From positions 22,947,979-23,011,978 of the forward strand of contig NC_134421.1 in NCBI RefSeq assembly GCF_030867145.1: a DNA stretch of 64,000 bases. Direction: 5' to 3'. The translations under genes and the position numbers were made by a program. This document shows positions 25,129-37,193 of the stretch, piece by piece. Below the pieces are notes generated by a model that worked only from the letters and a program-made list of their open reading frames with translations, was not told the DNA's origin and did not search any database. Within the stretch, counting starts at the first letter, position 1; each line of letters begins with the position of its first letter. The DNA is from Opisthocomus hoazin (lineage: Eukaryota > Chordata > Aves > Opisthocomiformes > Opisthocomidae).

Positions 25129-25370
25129 AGAGGCGCTGACACGCCGGCTGCCCCCGGCCGCCGCCGCCGCCACGGCTCCGCTCTCCGAGCGCCGCCGCGC
25201 CCACCGGGACGCCGCCGCGGGCCCCCCGCTCGGAAGCGGGGCAGAAGGAAGGCCGGTCCCAGCCGCCAAGCGCCCGTCACACCAGCGCCGCGCCGCCGCC
25301 GCCCCAGGAGCCGCGCCGCGCCATGGAGGCTCCCTGGCCGCCTGGCTCGCCCCGAGCCGCCGCCCCGCGC
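25129..25370 (-). other. NUDT4 5'UTR (inferred)
   Basis: This is GC-rich sequence between the presumed start site and the first ATG. In the coding frame it is open back to a TAG at 25396-25398 but has no ATG, so an N-terminal extension would need a near-cognate start. It contains GCC/GCG repeats (25150-25175, 25290-25315) that would fold strongly in RNA. Confidence 0.5.
25277..25324 (-). other. Upstream ORF in NUDT4 leader (15 codons)
   Basis: An ATG at 25324 opens a 15-codon frame, MARRGSWGGGGAALV, ending at TGA 25277-25279. It is out of frame with the main ORF and closes about 150 nt before it. Context is mixed (T at -3, G at +4). It is relevant only if transcription starts upstream of 25324. 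Confidence 0.45.
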
Positions 25371-25395
25371 GCCGCGGCGGCCGCCCCTGCGCCCA

Positions 25396-25403
25396 CTATT
25401 TAA
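25396..25403 (-). promoter_or_regulatory. TATA-like element, NUDT4 orientation
   Basis: TTAAATAG on the minus strand is the only AT-rich stretch in the core of the CpG island. At the usual 25-30 nt spacing it would place a start site near 25365-25372 and give a 5'UTR of about 240 nt. CpG-island promoters often use dispersed starts, so this is only a candidate. Confidence 0.4.
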
Positions 25404-25549
25404 CTGTAACGCACATTCCTGCGCCCGCGCGCGCCGCGCCGCACCGCGCAGGCGCCGGGTGGGAGGGGAGGAGGCGGGGCGCGGCGCGGCGTCGGGCGGG
25501 GCCGGGGAGCGGGCGGGGAGGTAAAAGGGCGGTCACGGCGCGGCGGCGC

Positions 25550-25858
25550 GTGTGCTTAGTCACCGGCGGGGCACTGGCGGGGGGGGCGGCAAGGCGCTGC
25601 TGTGAGGCGGGGCGGGTGCTGCGCGTCGTCTCCCTCTCACGGCGCCGCGGGCTGAGAGGAACCGGCTCGGGGTCCGACCCCGGTGCCCCGCTTGCCCGGT
25701 GGCGGGGCATGGCTGGTGCGACGCCCGTGTCCCCGTGGGGCGGGGGCGGTTCCGGGCGCGCCGGGCCTTCGTCCGGCGTGGCTCTCCGTGTCCGGAGACC
25801 CCGGCGTAGGTGCGCGGGGCTCTGGTGCCGTAGTGAGAGTGTACGTAGCTCTGCCCAT
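25550..25858 (+). ncRNA. Candidate first exon of a divergent transcript
   Basis: A plus-strand TAAAAG element (25522-25527) lies in the island, and a strong donor CAT/GTAAGT begins at 25859, just where GC content falls. CpG-island promoters commonly fire in both directions, and the two signals would frame an exon of about 300 nt. No conserved protein frame is visible, so a non-coding RNA is the likelier product. Start position and existence are inference. Confidence 0.25.
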
Positions 25859-26985
25859 GTAAGTAACCTGTTTTTAGAAAGTGCCGCTTTATGCAGGCCG
25901 AGGAAGCAGGCACCCCATGCTGGCTTTATCTTTTTGTATGTTTATATAATAACGTTATTTAGAAGCTAAAGATGGACAGAAGGCCTTCCTAGTGCTGCCA
26001 ACAGGCCGGGAAAAGGTCTGCTATCTGCATACCTTATCACCCGGGGGGCTGAAAGCCCTGGTGGTTTCAGTGTCATAAAAGAAAAATCCCTCAAAACCCA
26101 GCCCGAAAGGAAAACAGGGAAATGCTGCTGTTTGCAATGCCCCTGCACTGCTGTCAGTCACGGGTAGCCATCGAAGCACGTGCTGCTTGTGCGTGAGAGG
26201 TTGCTCAGTCGCGTTGGCAGACGGACTGTAGTGTGCGCTTCCGTGCTGGTAGAAATCCCTCATCCAAACTGTTTCATAAACTTCTTCCTTCATCCAAATC
26301 TTGGTGATGTTCTGTAGGCTCATTTGTGCTTTCAGAGTAGACCAGTGTGCTGTAAACTTCTACTTGTTTCTTGTTCTGAAACACCTGTTTTTTTATCCTG
26401 TTTTTTTTTTTTTAACAATTTTGTTGATCTGTAACAAGTCTGACTTTTTATATGCTTTTTGTGGCGTGCAGAGAAAGGAGATGGGTTCATCATCACTGGT
26501 TACTCTGGTTTGTAGTGAAATTTGGACATTCTGTTCTTCAGAGCGTGAACTACTAAGTGCGGTATCGCACTTGAAAACCATGGAAGCTAAAGGAGGGAAA
26601 GCACAATCGTATTGAATTATGTTATTTTGTTAAAGCTATAATAAGCTGTAAAGTCAAACAACCAAAGATTAGGACATTCCAAATTTAATTTGTTTTTACA
26701 CATACATTACTCATATAAGCATATTTTTCTTTAAGAAGACCCCTGCCCCTTCTGCCAATTCACAAATGGACTGGCAGGTTAGATTTTTTCTTTTCCTCTT
26801 CCTTAGGTGCAGATACAGGTCTTATTTATTGCTACCTGTTACCTCAGGCTACATATAATTTTAGTAGGTATTTGATGGATCCCTAGTCAGAACAAATTTT
26901 TTTTTGTAAGGAAAGGACCAAGACCCAACTAGTACCTGAAATTTTTAGTTGGAAGTTTAAAGGGCTGAGATCTGAAACCTTTGAG

Positions 26986-27033
26986 AATGCTGAGGAATAA
27001 TAACATGTTAATGCTGAGGAATAATAGCATGTT
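26986..27033. repeat. Tandem duplication, 24 bp x 2
   Basis: Unit 26986-27009 (AATGCTGAGGAATAATAACA then TGTT) is followed directly by 27010-27033 with a single A-to-G difference. It looks like a recent replication-slippage duplication. Confidence 0.93.
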
Positions 27034-28268
27034 TTTGATGCTTGTATTCATAAACTTGTCCATGATACAGAAAAGGCAGTGTGGTATGGTGTAATGAAAC
27101 TCAAGGGCTACAAATTAAAATTGCAGTTAGTTATTGCACCAACATTTCTTAGATTTTATGTGTTTGACCTTGCAAACTTTGCTGTACTCCCATGTACTTT
27201 TAAAGGTACATCTTTACAAACAGCATAGATGTGCATTCATGTAATGCGTATAGTGAAAAAAATCTTGCCATTGGTCTGCTTTTTATAATAGGCCCTTGTG
27301 ATAGAACTCGTTTTGCTTTGGGATGTTCCCTGAGCTGCTGTTTCAGGATTTAAGACAAACACATTTTAAGTCTTCAGTATGGCTCTTTTTGAATTATCTT
27401 TTGTTTGTTTGGGAGGCTTCACCTCTCATGCAATTGGAGGAAGTTCAAAAGTAGGATTTATACTTAACGAGAACAGTGTCCAAAGATCAGATGAGCTTGG
27501 GCCAGGTTTTCCACTTTTGTACAACTCCTCCCACCCCCAAAAAACAAACAAAACATTTGACTGCCAAATCAGAATGCAACACACAAATCCTATCTCTGTT
27601 ATGAAATGCAATGGTTTCTTCGTCACGTATCACAGAGGTAAGAGCCGGAAGGGAGAGCTCTGTGAGAGGGGCCAGTCAGTAGGCTGCCTGTAGCTACATT
27701 TTCTAGCCCACCTATCCTCATACGCATCTTGGCTCCAACAATCTGTAAATTCATTGGGGCTCTCTCTGCTTTTGTGAAAGCCCCAACTTCTGCCTGTATG
27801 TAGTTGGGCTTTTATTTTACATGCTAGAAGAAACCTGACTTTGTGAATATGGAAAAATATCTACAGCTAATGACAGGTGAATCCTAAAAAGTGAAGTGGT
27901 AGGATGTTTTGGTTTTTGGACCTTGAGGGATTCTGTTGTGGGAGGTGCTGGTTTTTTTTTTCTTCTTTGAGAAAAGTTGAGAGTCATTGTGCTAGCATTT
28001 AATCCTGAATGCCGAAAACGATTTTTGTTGTTTGCTTGTTTGAAGATGTGATTCTTAAATGGCCCTTGGTATTTAGAATTGTCAAGGTTTTTGTAGTGGT
28101 CTTTTTTTTTAAAGTATTTGATCTTCTTGTAAGTTATGTGGTATGTCTAGACACAGAAGTCAGCAACAACTGTATGTGAAACAGTCTGATTATCAATAAA
28201 TAACAATTACAATGCTATCACATATTTGCCTAGTTCGCATTCATATTAGTAGTAGTTCTGTAATGATG

Positions 28269-28330
28269 CATTGCTTTGTATTTTGTTAATGCAGTGAATG
28301 TATACTGCATTAACAAAATACAAGGCAATG
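28269..28330 (+). repeat. 27-bp hairpin, 8-nt loop
   Basis: The left arm 28269-28295 and right arm 28304-28330 are reverse complements with one mismatch, around loop GAATGTAT. In plus-strand RNA the mismatch is a G-U pair, so all 27 positions pair. In the minus-strand RNA it is an A-C mismatch. The stem could be a MITE-like palindrome, a locally copied inverted duplication or a small-RNA precursor. Confidence 0.93.
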
Positions 28331-29674
28331 TATTTGCTTTGTAAAATCAAATAAATCAATTTTTGATTTCATGGGATATGTTACTGAGAGGAACTACTAC
28401 AGTGTGGTACCAGAGGCCCATTTTATTCAAAGGTGGGGTTTTTGTTTGTTTTCGTGAAGGTGATTTTGCACTACAGCCATAGTAATTGTGAAGTAACTGA
28501 TGATACTTGGAGTACAAGTGTGAACCAGAGCTGAGTAAACAATGCAGGGTGCAAAGACACTTAAAGGAAGTTCAAACACCTTTACATTCAGACAAAATAA
28601 CTTTCCACCTTGCTGTAGTTACACTTTGAGTGCAGTCTGCTTAAATGCAGGGGAAGAATTTTCTTTTCCTTGAGAAGAAAGAAACAGGTTTAAAAATTTA
28701 CAGAGTAATTAGATTTTCCAGTTCCCTTGACCTACAGTTATTGCTGAGATTAGAAACTGCAGTGTTCAATAACTATGTTCTGGCAAGTTTCATGTAACTT
28801 TCTTTTCCACTCTTAGTTTATTATGGTTAATAAAAATGAAATATTTGCTTTGGAGGTACTTTCAGTCCTCAGCTTAACATTTGCTATGAAGAGAAATAGA
28901 TACTTAGGTTTTTTTCTCATCTCTGCAAATAGCACATCAAATTATATTAGGAAAACCAGGGTCTTTAGTTATCATCATTCTAGATGATCATTTGTTCTGT
29001 CATGGTTATAACATTTCCTTGGAATTCAGCGGTTAAACCAGCACAAAAATCCAAAAGTTCAGCAGCAAACAGTGTATTGAGAATGCATCTGTCTAGTGCT
29101 GCATTGTGTGGGCTTTTGGAACAGTAAATCCTCGTTCAGCTGCGTTGTAGCCTGGTGAAAGGCTGCCAGCAGCTCTAGGCCCAGTCATCATTTCAGCAGA
29201 ACTTACAGTGTCTGCAGCATTGAGGCTGGCATGCTTAACCTGACAACAAGAAGGTTTGGTATATGGAAAGGGTAAGCATTCATCAGGTTAGTTCTTATTT
29301 AAGGTGATTTACTCCCCCAAGATACAATAGGAGGGAGCACTGGTGGTTCTGAGATTTTATACTACTCTGTGGTTAGCTATGAGGAAGCAAATGAGAACAG
29401 TGCCAAGCTAACTTCCCTGCAAACTTAAAATGTCACATTTCTAATGATTTAGCAGTTATGAAAATGCCAGCATTAGTCTTAAAATACTTTTAAGTGCCAA
29501 AAAAAAATTCAAAAAGCTTGCCAAATTATACACGTACTCTCTTCTGGTAAACACTGAACGAACTTTAAAAAATGGAACACTTATTTCTAAATCATGCTTC
29601 TGCATGAGCAACTTTTGTATAGTAAGTCCCACATTGTCTTTTCCCTTAGAGCCAGATCTTCACCTGAATCTCAT

Positions 29675-30095
29675 CACAGAATTGCAGCATGGTAGGTGTT
29701 GGAAGGGATGCCTGAGGATCATGTAGTCCAACCCCCCTGTCAAAGCAGGGTCACCTAGAGCAGGTTGCATGGGACGTTGTCCCGGCGGGTTTTGAATATC
29801 CCCAGAGAAGGAGACTCCACAACCTCCCTGGGCAGCCTGTTCCAGTGCTCCATTACCCTCAAAGTAAAGAAGTTCTGGACTCTTTCCAGTAGCTCCTCAT
29901 CTTTATTGAACTAGGGAGCCCAGAACTGGACGCAGTACTCCAGTTGTGACTTCATTAGGGCAGAGTAGAGGTGGAGGAGAACCTCTCTTGACCTGCTGGC
30001 CACACTCCTCTTAATGCACCCCAGGATCCCATTGGCCTGCTTGGCAACCAGGGCATACTGCTGTCTCATGGTCAGCTTGTCATCCACCAGGACTC
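29675..30095 (-). mobile_element. CR1 LINE 3' fragment
   Basis: Reverse-oriented CR1. The 3' end reads CACAGAATTGCAGCATGG and GTTGGAAGGGATGCC on the plus strand, followed by GTCCAACCCCCCTG, GAGACTCCACAACCTCC and TGGGCAGCCTGTTCCAG. The inner part matches the ORF2 C-terminal coding region (CACCCCAGGATCCCATTGGCC). It is 5'-truncated near CATCCACCAGGACTC and has no intact ORF. Confidence 0.93.
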
Positions 30096-33000
30096 ATTCG
30101 TAAAATGCGCTTTAAACAGAAGATGCGTATGCTCACTGTGGTAAGCATTGCATTCCCCATCCGTAGGGCTCCCTTGTTTTCAGGTGAATCTGGAGCACTG
30201 CTACAGCTGCCAACAAGTATCTTTTCCTTTGGTTTGTTATTGTTGAACAATTTGTCTGAACTACATGCAATTACACTATTACTGTCTGCCAATCCAGCTT
30301 TATAATCTTGCCTTTTATGAAAAAATATAGTTAGTGTTGCTTTGATACCCGGTAAGGGTGACCCGCCCAGTAAAAATAGTTTTGCATTAAATGCTTACAA
30401 TTGGGGATAAACAATAGTTACCAATGAATGAAAAGGGGGAGATCAATTAAATACGGCTGTTTATTTGAATGTAGACATCTGACTATGTTTATTGTTATAT
30501 ATTGAGTATTGTACGCTTTTGTGTGCTTTTGTGGGCTCAGTGAATTATGATCAGTTTGGATTTGCTTAAAATTGAGCTTTTAGCAAAATAGAAAAAGTAG
30601 TATTTTACAGAACTATTTAGCATATTTTGTTGGGCTTCTACAGTAAAGCTAGACTGATGATACTCAAGTTCAGTAAAAGTACCTGAAGATTTTTTTGTAA
30701 CTGATGCAAAATTCTTTGATCTTTATCACAGAGACAACACAAAACCCCAAGGATTTGGCCAGACTTCATGAAATAAGTAAGTACGAATTAAGATTGTTGT
30801 TGCGTAGTTCAGATTCTCTGCGAGATTATGTAATCTTAAACTTCGGTTTAAGCTCCTTAGCCTGTAGGGCTTTGTTAGTGGGATGTTCTGTTGTTTAGTT
30901 TTATGTTCATAAATATTCTTCCTGTGAACAATGCATTTCACAATTGAGTCCTTGGTATTTTTTCCTCCTTAGTTATGATTCATTGCCATAATACTCTTGC
31001 TATTCAAGTTTCAGTTAATTCTGGTAGTAGACTAATTTGGTGTAAGTGAATGTGGTTTGGAGAGACTGTATGAGTTACTAGGCTTGTTAAGTGATAACGT
31101 TTTGCCTTCCAATGATTGCAGTGAAATCCTGCTTTACCTGCAAACATTTTAAATTCTAAGTGTGGCTGTATCAAGATTGTACTGGTATGAGTAGGCTCTT
31201 CGTTGGTCCTCTTTCAGTTTCCTGAATAAAATAGGGTCAAATATGTCTAGGTTTTGAGGAGCTGGGCCTCCTGAGAAAATAAGATTTTACTGACACAAAG
31301 CTGAGAAAATACCTGGATTGTTTTGGAAATCTACCTATGGTTAAGATGTTATCGCTCTCATAGCAGCAGCAGCCAGCCTATACGAAATACCAGCTGCTCC
31401 AGAGTCCTAGTTTAAGGTACAGAGGAAATAGGACAGTGAACTGTGTTGTCAAGAGATGGGCACACATTCTGTTAGGCTAAATCTACTGTGAAGTGTGTTT
31501 TCCAGCAATGGGATGAGGGAACAAGTTGATAGTGGGATTACCTCAAAAACATGCAGTTCTTTGTCAGAGCTTATCTCTTAGATGCCAGGTTAATAGTCAA
31601 GTGGTAGTTGCATTGTATTATTAAGAGGCATCAAAAATGGAAGGATGGACTGCCATTTAAGCAATCTTCTTTCCTAATCTAACAGAAGTCTGTTTGGTTG
31701 GGCTTGGCACTGAAGTCCTGCAGAACAGGTCATTTATTTATTACGTTTATTTTAGTATGTTTGTGTAGCCAGGTTACTGACTATTTGAGCCTATCTATTT
31801 CTGATATGGCAGTGTGTGAATCTAGAAGAGCTTGTCTGATAATGCACGTCTTTTTTGACTGTGTAGAAAAACATAGTAATTTGTGGCAGAAAAACATTGC
31901 AGGCTGGGCCAAGCTATACTTTATGAGGAACTGTGCTAAATAGGAATGGAAGCTATTTTGTGTAGCTGTGAGTTCAAGAAATGCTTGAGATATTACTAAA
32001 GGTAATTCTGTGTGACAAGTAAACAGTGATTGAATTTTACTCCTATGTCTGGTTGAATTTCAAATGTAAATTTTGGTAGTCAAGCATAGTGATTTCTTAA
32101 ATATCTGAACAATATTTTGAGTGCTGTTATGTTGCAGGCATCAACCAACTTACTGGAAAAAGTGATTACTGCAAAGGTGTGGTGGCAGAGAAAGCAATAA
32201 AAAGCCCGGAATGTTCTGCTCTGCTGTCATCTGAAGGCTTCATTCCAAAACGTTGGCTTTTGACCCAGATGTGTTTAGTCAGGCTTAACCTTTCTTACAT
32301 GGAGCAACCTTTAAAAAAGATCAGATCTACAGGTCATTATGGGTGGAGTAGACTCATAAAAGATACCCCACAAATTTTTAATCATAGTCATTATCATCTT
32401 TGTGACCCATTACAAGAGTGTGAGATAGATTATATGCTTCTTAACACCTAGACATGCAAGCTGATGATGGCTCTGTTTTTAAAGAGGGTGTATGATGACT
32501 GAATATGTTACCAGCTTTGGAGCCAAGTTAGAGTGGGGCCTGGTATTATCACTGTTATTTCAGTATTTTGTTTCAGACTGTGGTTTAGCTACTGTTACTA
32601 AATATATGCATCAGAGCAGTCTGCAGTTTAACAGGTGAACCTCCTAGTGTTTAGAGGGCGAGCAGAAGACAGCATTTAAGCTGTACATAAGTGCTCTGCT
32701 GGGGTCAAAGGCACACACATGTGCCTGTTTTGTTTTTGTACATAGAATATCATGCAAGGGACAGTTTGTGGGCAATCAGAAGATTTTTATGTAAATTTGC
32801 ATGTTGATAGCAGCAGGAAATCACTATGGCGGCTCTAGATTTTAGCCTAGTGATTTCCATATGCTTGGGGTTCTGTAGCTCAGCTTCTGAGCAGCTGGAG
32901 TATGTTTTCTGTGTATGGTTACAATAAAATGGCATTGATATGGGAGGTGGAGTCGGACAAAAATATGTTGTTAGGGCTAACTAGGGACTCCTTGAAGTAC

Positions 33001-33240
33001 TTTTTTCCCTAGAAAATGAAGTTTGACTGAGGAATTGTATTTATTTTGACAGACTGTCTCTGGAAAACTTTCTAGGTCCTGTAGGATAGAATTTGTACTT
33101 GGCAAAGATCATCAGAATGGAGAGGTGGTTGGAGTGTTGAGACCCAGTAAACTCCAAATGAGGAACAGCCAAGAAGGGAACTTCGAGTTGTTTCTCTGAC
33201 CAGTGCTGTGAGCGAGTGTTTTTCTGTATGGCTCCATCTG

Positions 33241-33290
33241 TATTCATTAATTATTTAAATTTATTTAGATTTAAATTATTTAAATTGCAT
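33241..33290. repeat. ATTTAAAT-rich low-complexity stretch
   Basis: Imperfect direct and inverted copies of TTATTTAAAT (33251-33260 and about 33276-33285) form a 50-bp A/T tract with few C or G. Confidence 0.7.
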
Positions 33291-36200
33291 GTTTTGATAA
33301 GTACCTGTTGAAACTTGTCTCTTTATCTTTTTGTAAAGGTTTGAGTTTTTTCCCCCCTCATACAACTAGTATGAGAGGAGTCCAGTATATGTATGCAGGT
33401 AGTCTTGAGAATGCATTCACTAGTGCTATAGTTTTTCTTAACAGTAATTTAAAACATGTCTTCCAAATTTTAGGAAGATAAATGGAAAAATGAAGTTATA
33501 CAGCATAAAACCAAGTTTTCCTCTTGGAGTTCTACCAAAGTTAGTAAATCGAGTGTCAGTTACTACATTATCGTAACCGCTGTGGGTTCCTGATAGAAGC
33601 TGAGTAAATGGTTATTGAGCTGTGTCCTGAGAGACAACAATGTGGGCAATTTCAAATCCAAGCCTGGTGGTGTTTGATTCTGAAATGCAACTTCTTATTG
33701 AGATGTATGTTAACAGCTTTATGTCTTCCAGTGTAATGAGGGTCTGGTTTTACTATTCTCTTGATGGCAACTGTTAAAATATTGATGGGAATGGTGTTTA
33801 GTGTAGGTATGCTGTAAATTAATACCTTTTGCGTTGTTACTGCTTGTAAAGTTGAACCAAAGTAAGAGTTACTTTGTCCATCGTTTTATTAAATTTCACT
33901 GTTTCCTGAATTTGGGAACAAGTCCAGCTCTTTTGGACTCCTCCACAGAAAAAGAAACGTTCTCCACTGCGGTGATTAAGCATTTCTCAGGAAGAAGAGG
34001 AAAGTCTTGTTATCATTTTAGGATTTTTCTGGTCTATCTGTTGCTAGTACTGATAGACTAACTATGTCTCTTCAGCTTGTGGCTATGGCATTCTATTATA
34101 ATTGTCTCTTCAGTCATGTGAAGGCTGCATTTTTTTTAACTTCTGCTATATTACTTCATTTTTTGTCTTATTAAATCAAATAATTCAACAAATTCCAAAC
34201 CTCCACCATGCTTGTGCAAGCTTTATAACTTTACCTCACTGACCAAATCAGATACAACTGTTCATGTAATCTTAGTTGACATTGTAGCTGTATATTTATC
34301 ATAAGATTTCCTAAAATATTGTTTTCGGCTTTTATCTCAAGGATTTCTTATTTGTGTGAGTGTGCATGCGAATTTTCAGGAAAGGTGCTGAGTGTCTCAT
34401 TCTCAAGAGATCAAGTGAAGGTGTAAAGAACTTAAAAGTTTCGGCAGTATTGTGCGTATTATCAACACAAAAATTTGGTTTTAAAAGCTTCATTTTCCAT
34501 TTAATATAGATTTTAATATTGCTTGTACTGGGATAAATGAGTAGTTTCTGATGAAGTTAAAATTGATTCTTCTGAAAGAGTGCTTAATATTTTTACTGTG
34601 GGCAAAAGCGTAGGTGAAAAAACCTGTAAAATCTCTTAAAGGACAGTGTATCTTGGTCCTTAAGCTACATTTATGTAAATTATATACTAAAGTACAACTC
34701 TGGGACAAGAGTTAGGGAACACATTATTTCTTATTTTATTTTTGTTGCCAGTTTTAACATTTCTTATAGGATGTAAAGGGCCAAAACTGTAACAAGATGA
34801 GGCTTCTTTGATTTTTATATTACTTCCTGAGCCTTACCGTTACTATTTTTAGACTTTAGATAAAGCATCTTTATATGTCTATAGGAAAGAAAATTCTAAC
34901 AATAGCAGTGCATTACTGGAAACATGAAACGTGTCTCAAACAACCTTTATTTATTTTTTTTTTTAATGGCAACTATGGACCTGATTTCCGTGGTTCATGG
35001 TTTGTCACACCTCCCTTCTGCCTGAATAATGAAGACTCATCTTAGGTAGAGACTAAAGTTCCAATGGATTAAGCATATCCTGTGAATTGCTAGTATTAGC
35101 AGGAAACTTGTGACTATGACCCACCAAGGGCAGTGCTTTACTGCAGATCTTGTCATTTTGAGTTTTAAAAGAAATGAAGATGTTGTGGCCTGAATTGAAT
35201 TTGGAATAGGGTTAAGAATTTGCAGGAGGATGACTCAAGTTTAGATGGTTAAAAGGCATAGGCTTCACAATTCATATCCTGATTATGGAAACACTGAAAG
35301 ATCGGTTATATTTGCAACTGCAAATTTGTCGCTATTCAAAGTGGTGACATGTCTTTTGAAATCATCTGTTACAGTCAAGATAGTTGCCTTGGAATATGGC
35401 TGGAACCATATTTTGCAATTGGATTCTTAGACTTTGCAATTGGATACTAGTTTTCCTCCATAGTATGACCAAAATTGTTTACATAAATGCAGATAATTTC
35501 TAGAGATGCATCATAAGTGGCACCAGAATCCAGTAAAATAAATGAACACTGAAAACATGAATTAAAATTCCGTAATATAAATGCTGAGCACGTGCTTTTT
35601 AGCCTTTAGCCCTCCTTCCTTTTCTGATTTTCTCCAATTATCCCAATTATGTTTCCTTTTATCTTTTACCTTTTTTTCCTTGGGAAGCATTATCCCCTTT
35701 GTATCAGTTTTGTGTCATATTTGTATCTAGGCTGCTGCCAGATGGACTTTCACAAAGGTCTGCTAAGTCTTTTGGGACTTCATGTATGTGAAAGTGACCT
35801 GAATAGATCCAGTTGTGGAACTGGGATTATGCTTTGTAAGGGTGCTGTGAGTTTGATCTGTAAGCATTGCCCTGGTATTAGAGACCGATCATAAGGCCAT
35901 TTCATTCTGGAACACTGCAAAATGCCATACTAATTGTGTTACGTGCACTGGAGTCCTACGCTTTCCTGGTTCAACAGCAGTGGAGCAGTCCCATTAGACT
36001 ATGAAGTAATGTGTGCCACTTGATTTGTCCTCAGCTGAACTTGATGTACAGGCCTCATACAATAAAGTCTAAAATACAAAGAATGAACATGTAGTACAAG
36101 TACTTTACAGACTTTAAATTCATGCTGACGCTACCCATCCTAAGGAGTTTTTAAATACAGTGAGCATACATTATACAGAGATGTTATTTTATTTTAAGGT

Positions 36201-36741
36201 AGGAATAGTTATGTTACCAAGTTCACGGTTACAATGATTTTGATTCTTGGAGAGAAACTGCTTCAATAGACTCATTTCTAAAGGTACTATAAAATTTGTG
36301 CTTACATTAGGGACTGTATACATCTACAGATGAAACCGTGATATTGCTCTCTTGGCAGATATTTGAAGAGATCTTTCATGTCTGTTGCTATTGAGCATTT
36401 GCCACCTTATGAGCTTTAACTTGATGTACAGTATGTTACCTCATTTATTTCTGAGTGACTAGACTTAAAATACTAAAGGCAATTTCACATGTGAAATGAT
36501 ATGAAGAAGTTGTCCTTTCATGTGTTTTCTTTTTGAGTAATGCTTTATGAAATAAATATTTAGAAGAAAAGTGAATGGAAAGATACAACTCAACAGCTGA
36601 AGTTCAGCATAAACTGACAATAGAAGATTTTGACATACATCAAGACAACTCACTAAGCTGGAATAAAAATTAGCATCATGGTTAGCAGTCTTCCACTACG
36701 GTACAGACAGTGTGCTCCAAACTAAATTTGTAGTGTGTCCT

Positions 36742-36756
36742 AAAAAAAAAAAAAAA
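36742..36756. repeat. A15 homopolymer
   Basis: Fifteen A follow TGTGTCCT. No retrocopy features are seen. Confidence 0.85.
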
Positions 36757-37180
36757 ATGCTGACATACCTTGAAGTTCTCTTTTACATGAACTAGTAAAT
36801 AAACTCCTAACCTCATTTCACTTGAAGATGCAAGCTGGATGGGAATCCATCTACTTGGATAATGTTATTATAACAACACTGTGGAGCACCTGCTAAATAT
36901 AGATGTAACAAACTCAGACAGGATGTTCTTTCATGCTTGTCTTTTCAAGTGAACCATTGGATGCTTCTGCTTCACAGACTACTCACTAATGCACACTCCG
37001 CTTTACCTTTTCTTTCTGCAGCCACAAGATAGCTTCTTAACACATTGAACTTCGGTGTTTTCACTTGGTAACACTCACATCTAGCAAAACTTTGAAACTC
37101 CAGCCTTAAGAGTAATATATTTGTGCTTTTGAAAGAAGTTGAACAGTACTAGAGGAAGAAAAGCGTGTGACTGAATGATT

Positions 37181-37193
37181 GGGGGGGGGGGGG
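37181..37193. repeat. G13 homopolymer
   Basis: Thirteen G lie in otherwise AT-rich DNA, isolated from the CpG island. It is an unusual run, and its length may be unreliable in sequencing. Confidence 0.85.

Larger units (their letters stand above)
1..25370 (-). other. NUDT4: NUDT4 gene, 5' part (3' end outside window)
   Basis: Four minus-strand exons join in frame into the N-terminal 114 or so residues of DIPP2. This Nudix hydrolase removes the beta-phosphate from diphosphoinositol polyphosphates (PP-InsP5, [PP]2-InsP4) and, in the family, also cleaves diadenosine polyphosphates and inorganic polyphosphate. The family is mainly cytoplasmic or nuclear. Identification rests on the start MMKFKPNQTRTYDREG, the complete Nudix box and the block QDRKHRTYVYVLTVTEILED. 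These match NUDT4 as I know it better than NUDT3, which begins MMKLKSNQTRTYDGDG. Exon ends all have GT/AG splice sites. Human DIPP2 is 180 or 181 residues, so about 63 percent is present. The final exon (starting near RKREWFK) and the 3'UTR must lie left of position 1. The right limit is an estimate from a TATA-like element, not a mapped start site. Confidence 0.95.
24480..25830. promoter_or_regulatory. CpG island promoter of NUDT4, possibly bidirectional
   Basis: About 1.3 kb of very GC-rich, CpG-dense sequence covers NUDT4 exon 1, the start of intron 1 and the upstream flank. Visible motifs include GC boxes (GGGCGG near 25496-25517), an NRF1-like GCGCAGGCGC near 25446-25455, CACGTG at 24818-24823, and a YY1-like AAGATGGTGG near 24837. 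This is a typical housekeeping promoter. The many long open frames in it on both strands are a by-product of few stop codons in GC-rich DNA. The edges are approximate. Confidence 0.88.
25870..29674. other. Upstream intergenic sequence, no gene seen
   Basis: AT-rich single-copy sequence upstream of NUDT4. It contains a 24-bp tandem duplication (26986-27033) and a 27-bp hairpin (28269-28330). An AATAAA near 28194 could end a divergent transcript, but nothing supports its use. No exon is recognisable. Confidence 0.7.

Noticed and set aside
25129..25269. In-frame N-terminal extension of NUDT4 from 25269
   Set aside because: The codon at 25267-25269 is TTG, not ATG. There is no in-frame ATG between the TAG at 25396-25398 and the tandem ATG, and the family begins MMKF.
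24386..25969. Several long open frames on both strands of the CpG island (up to 300 codons)
   Set aside because: They are Pro/Arg/Gly/Ala-rich, overlap each other in several frames, and have no family resemblance. They arise because stop codons are rare in GC-rich DNA.
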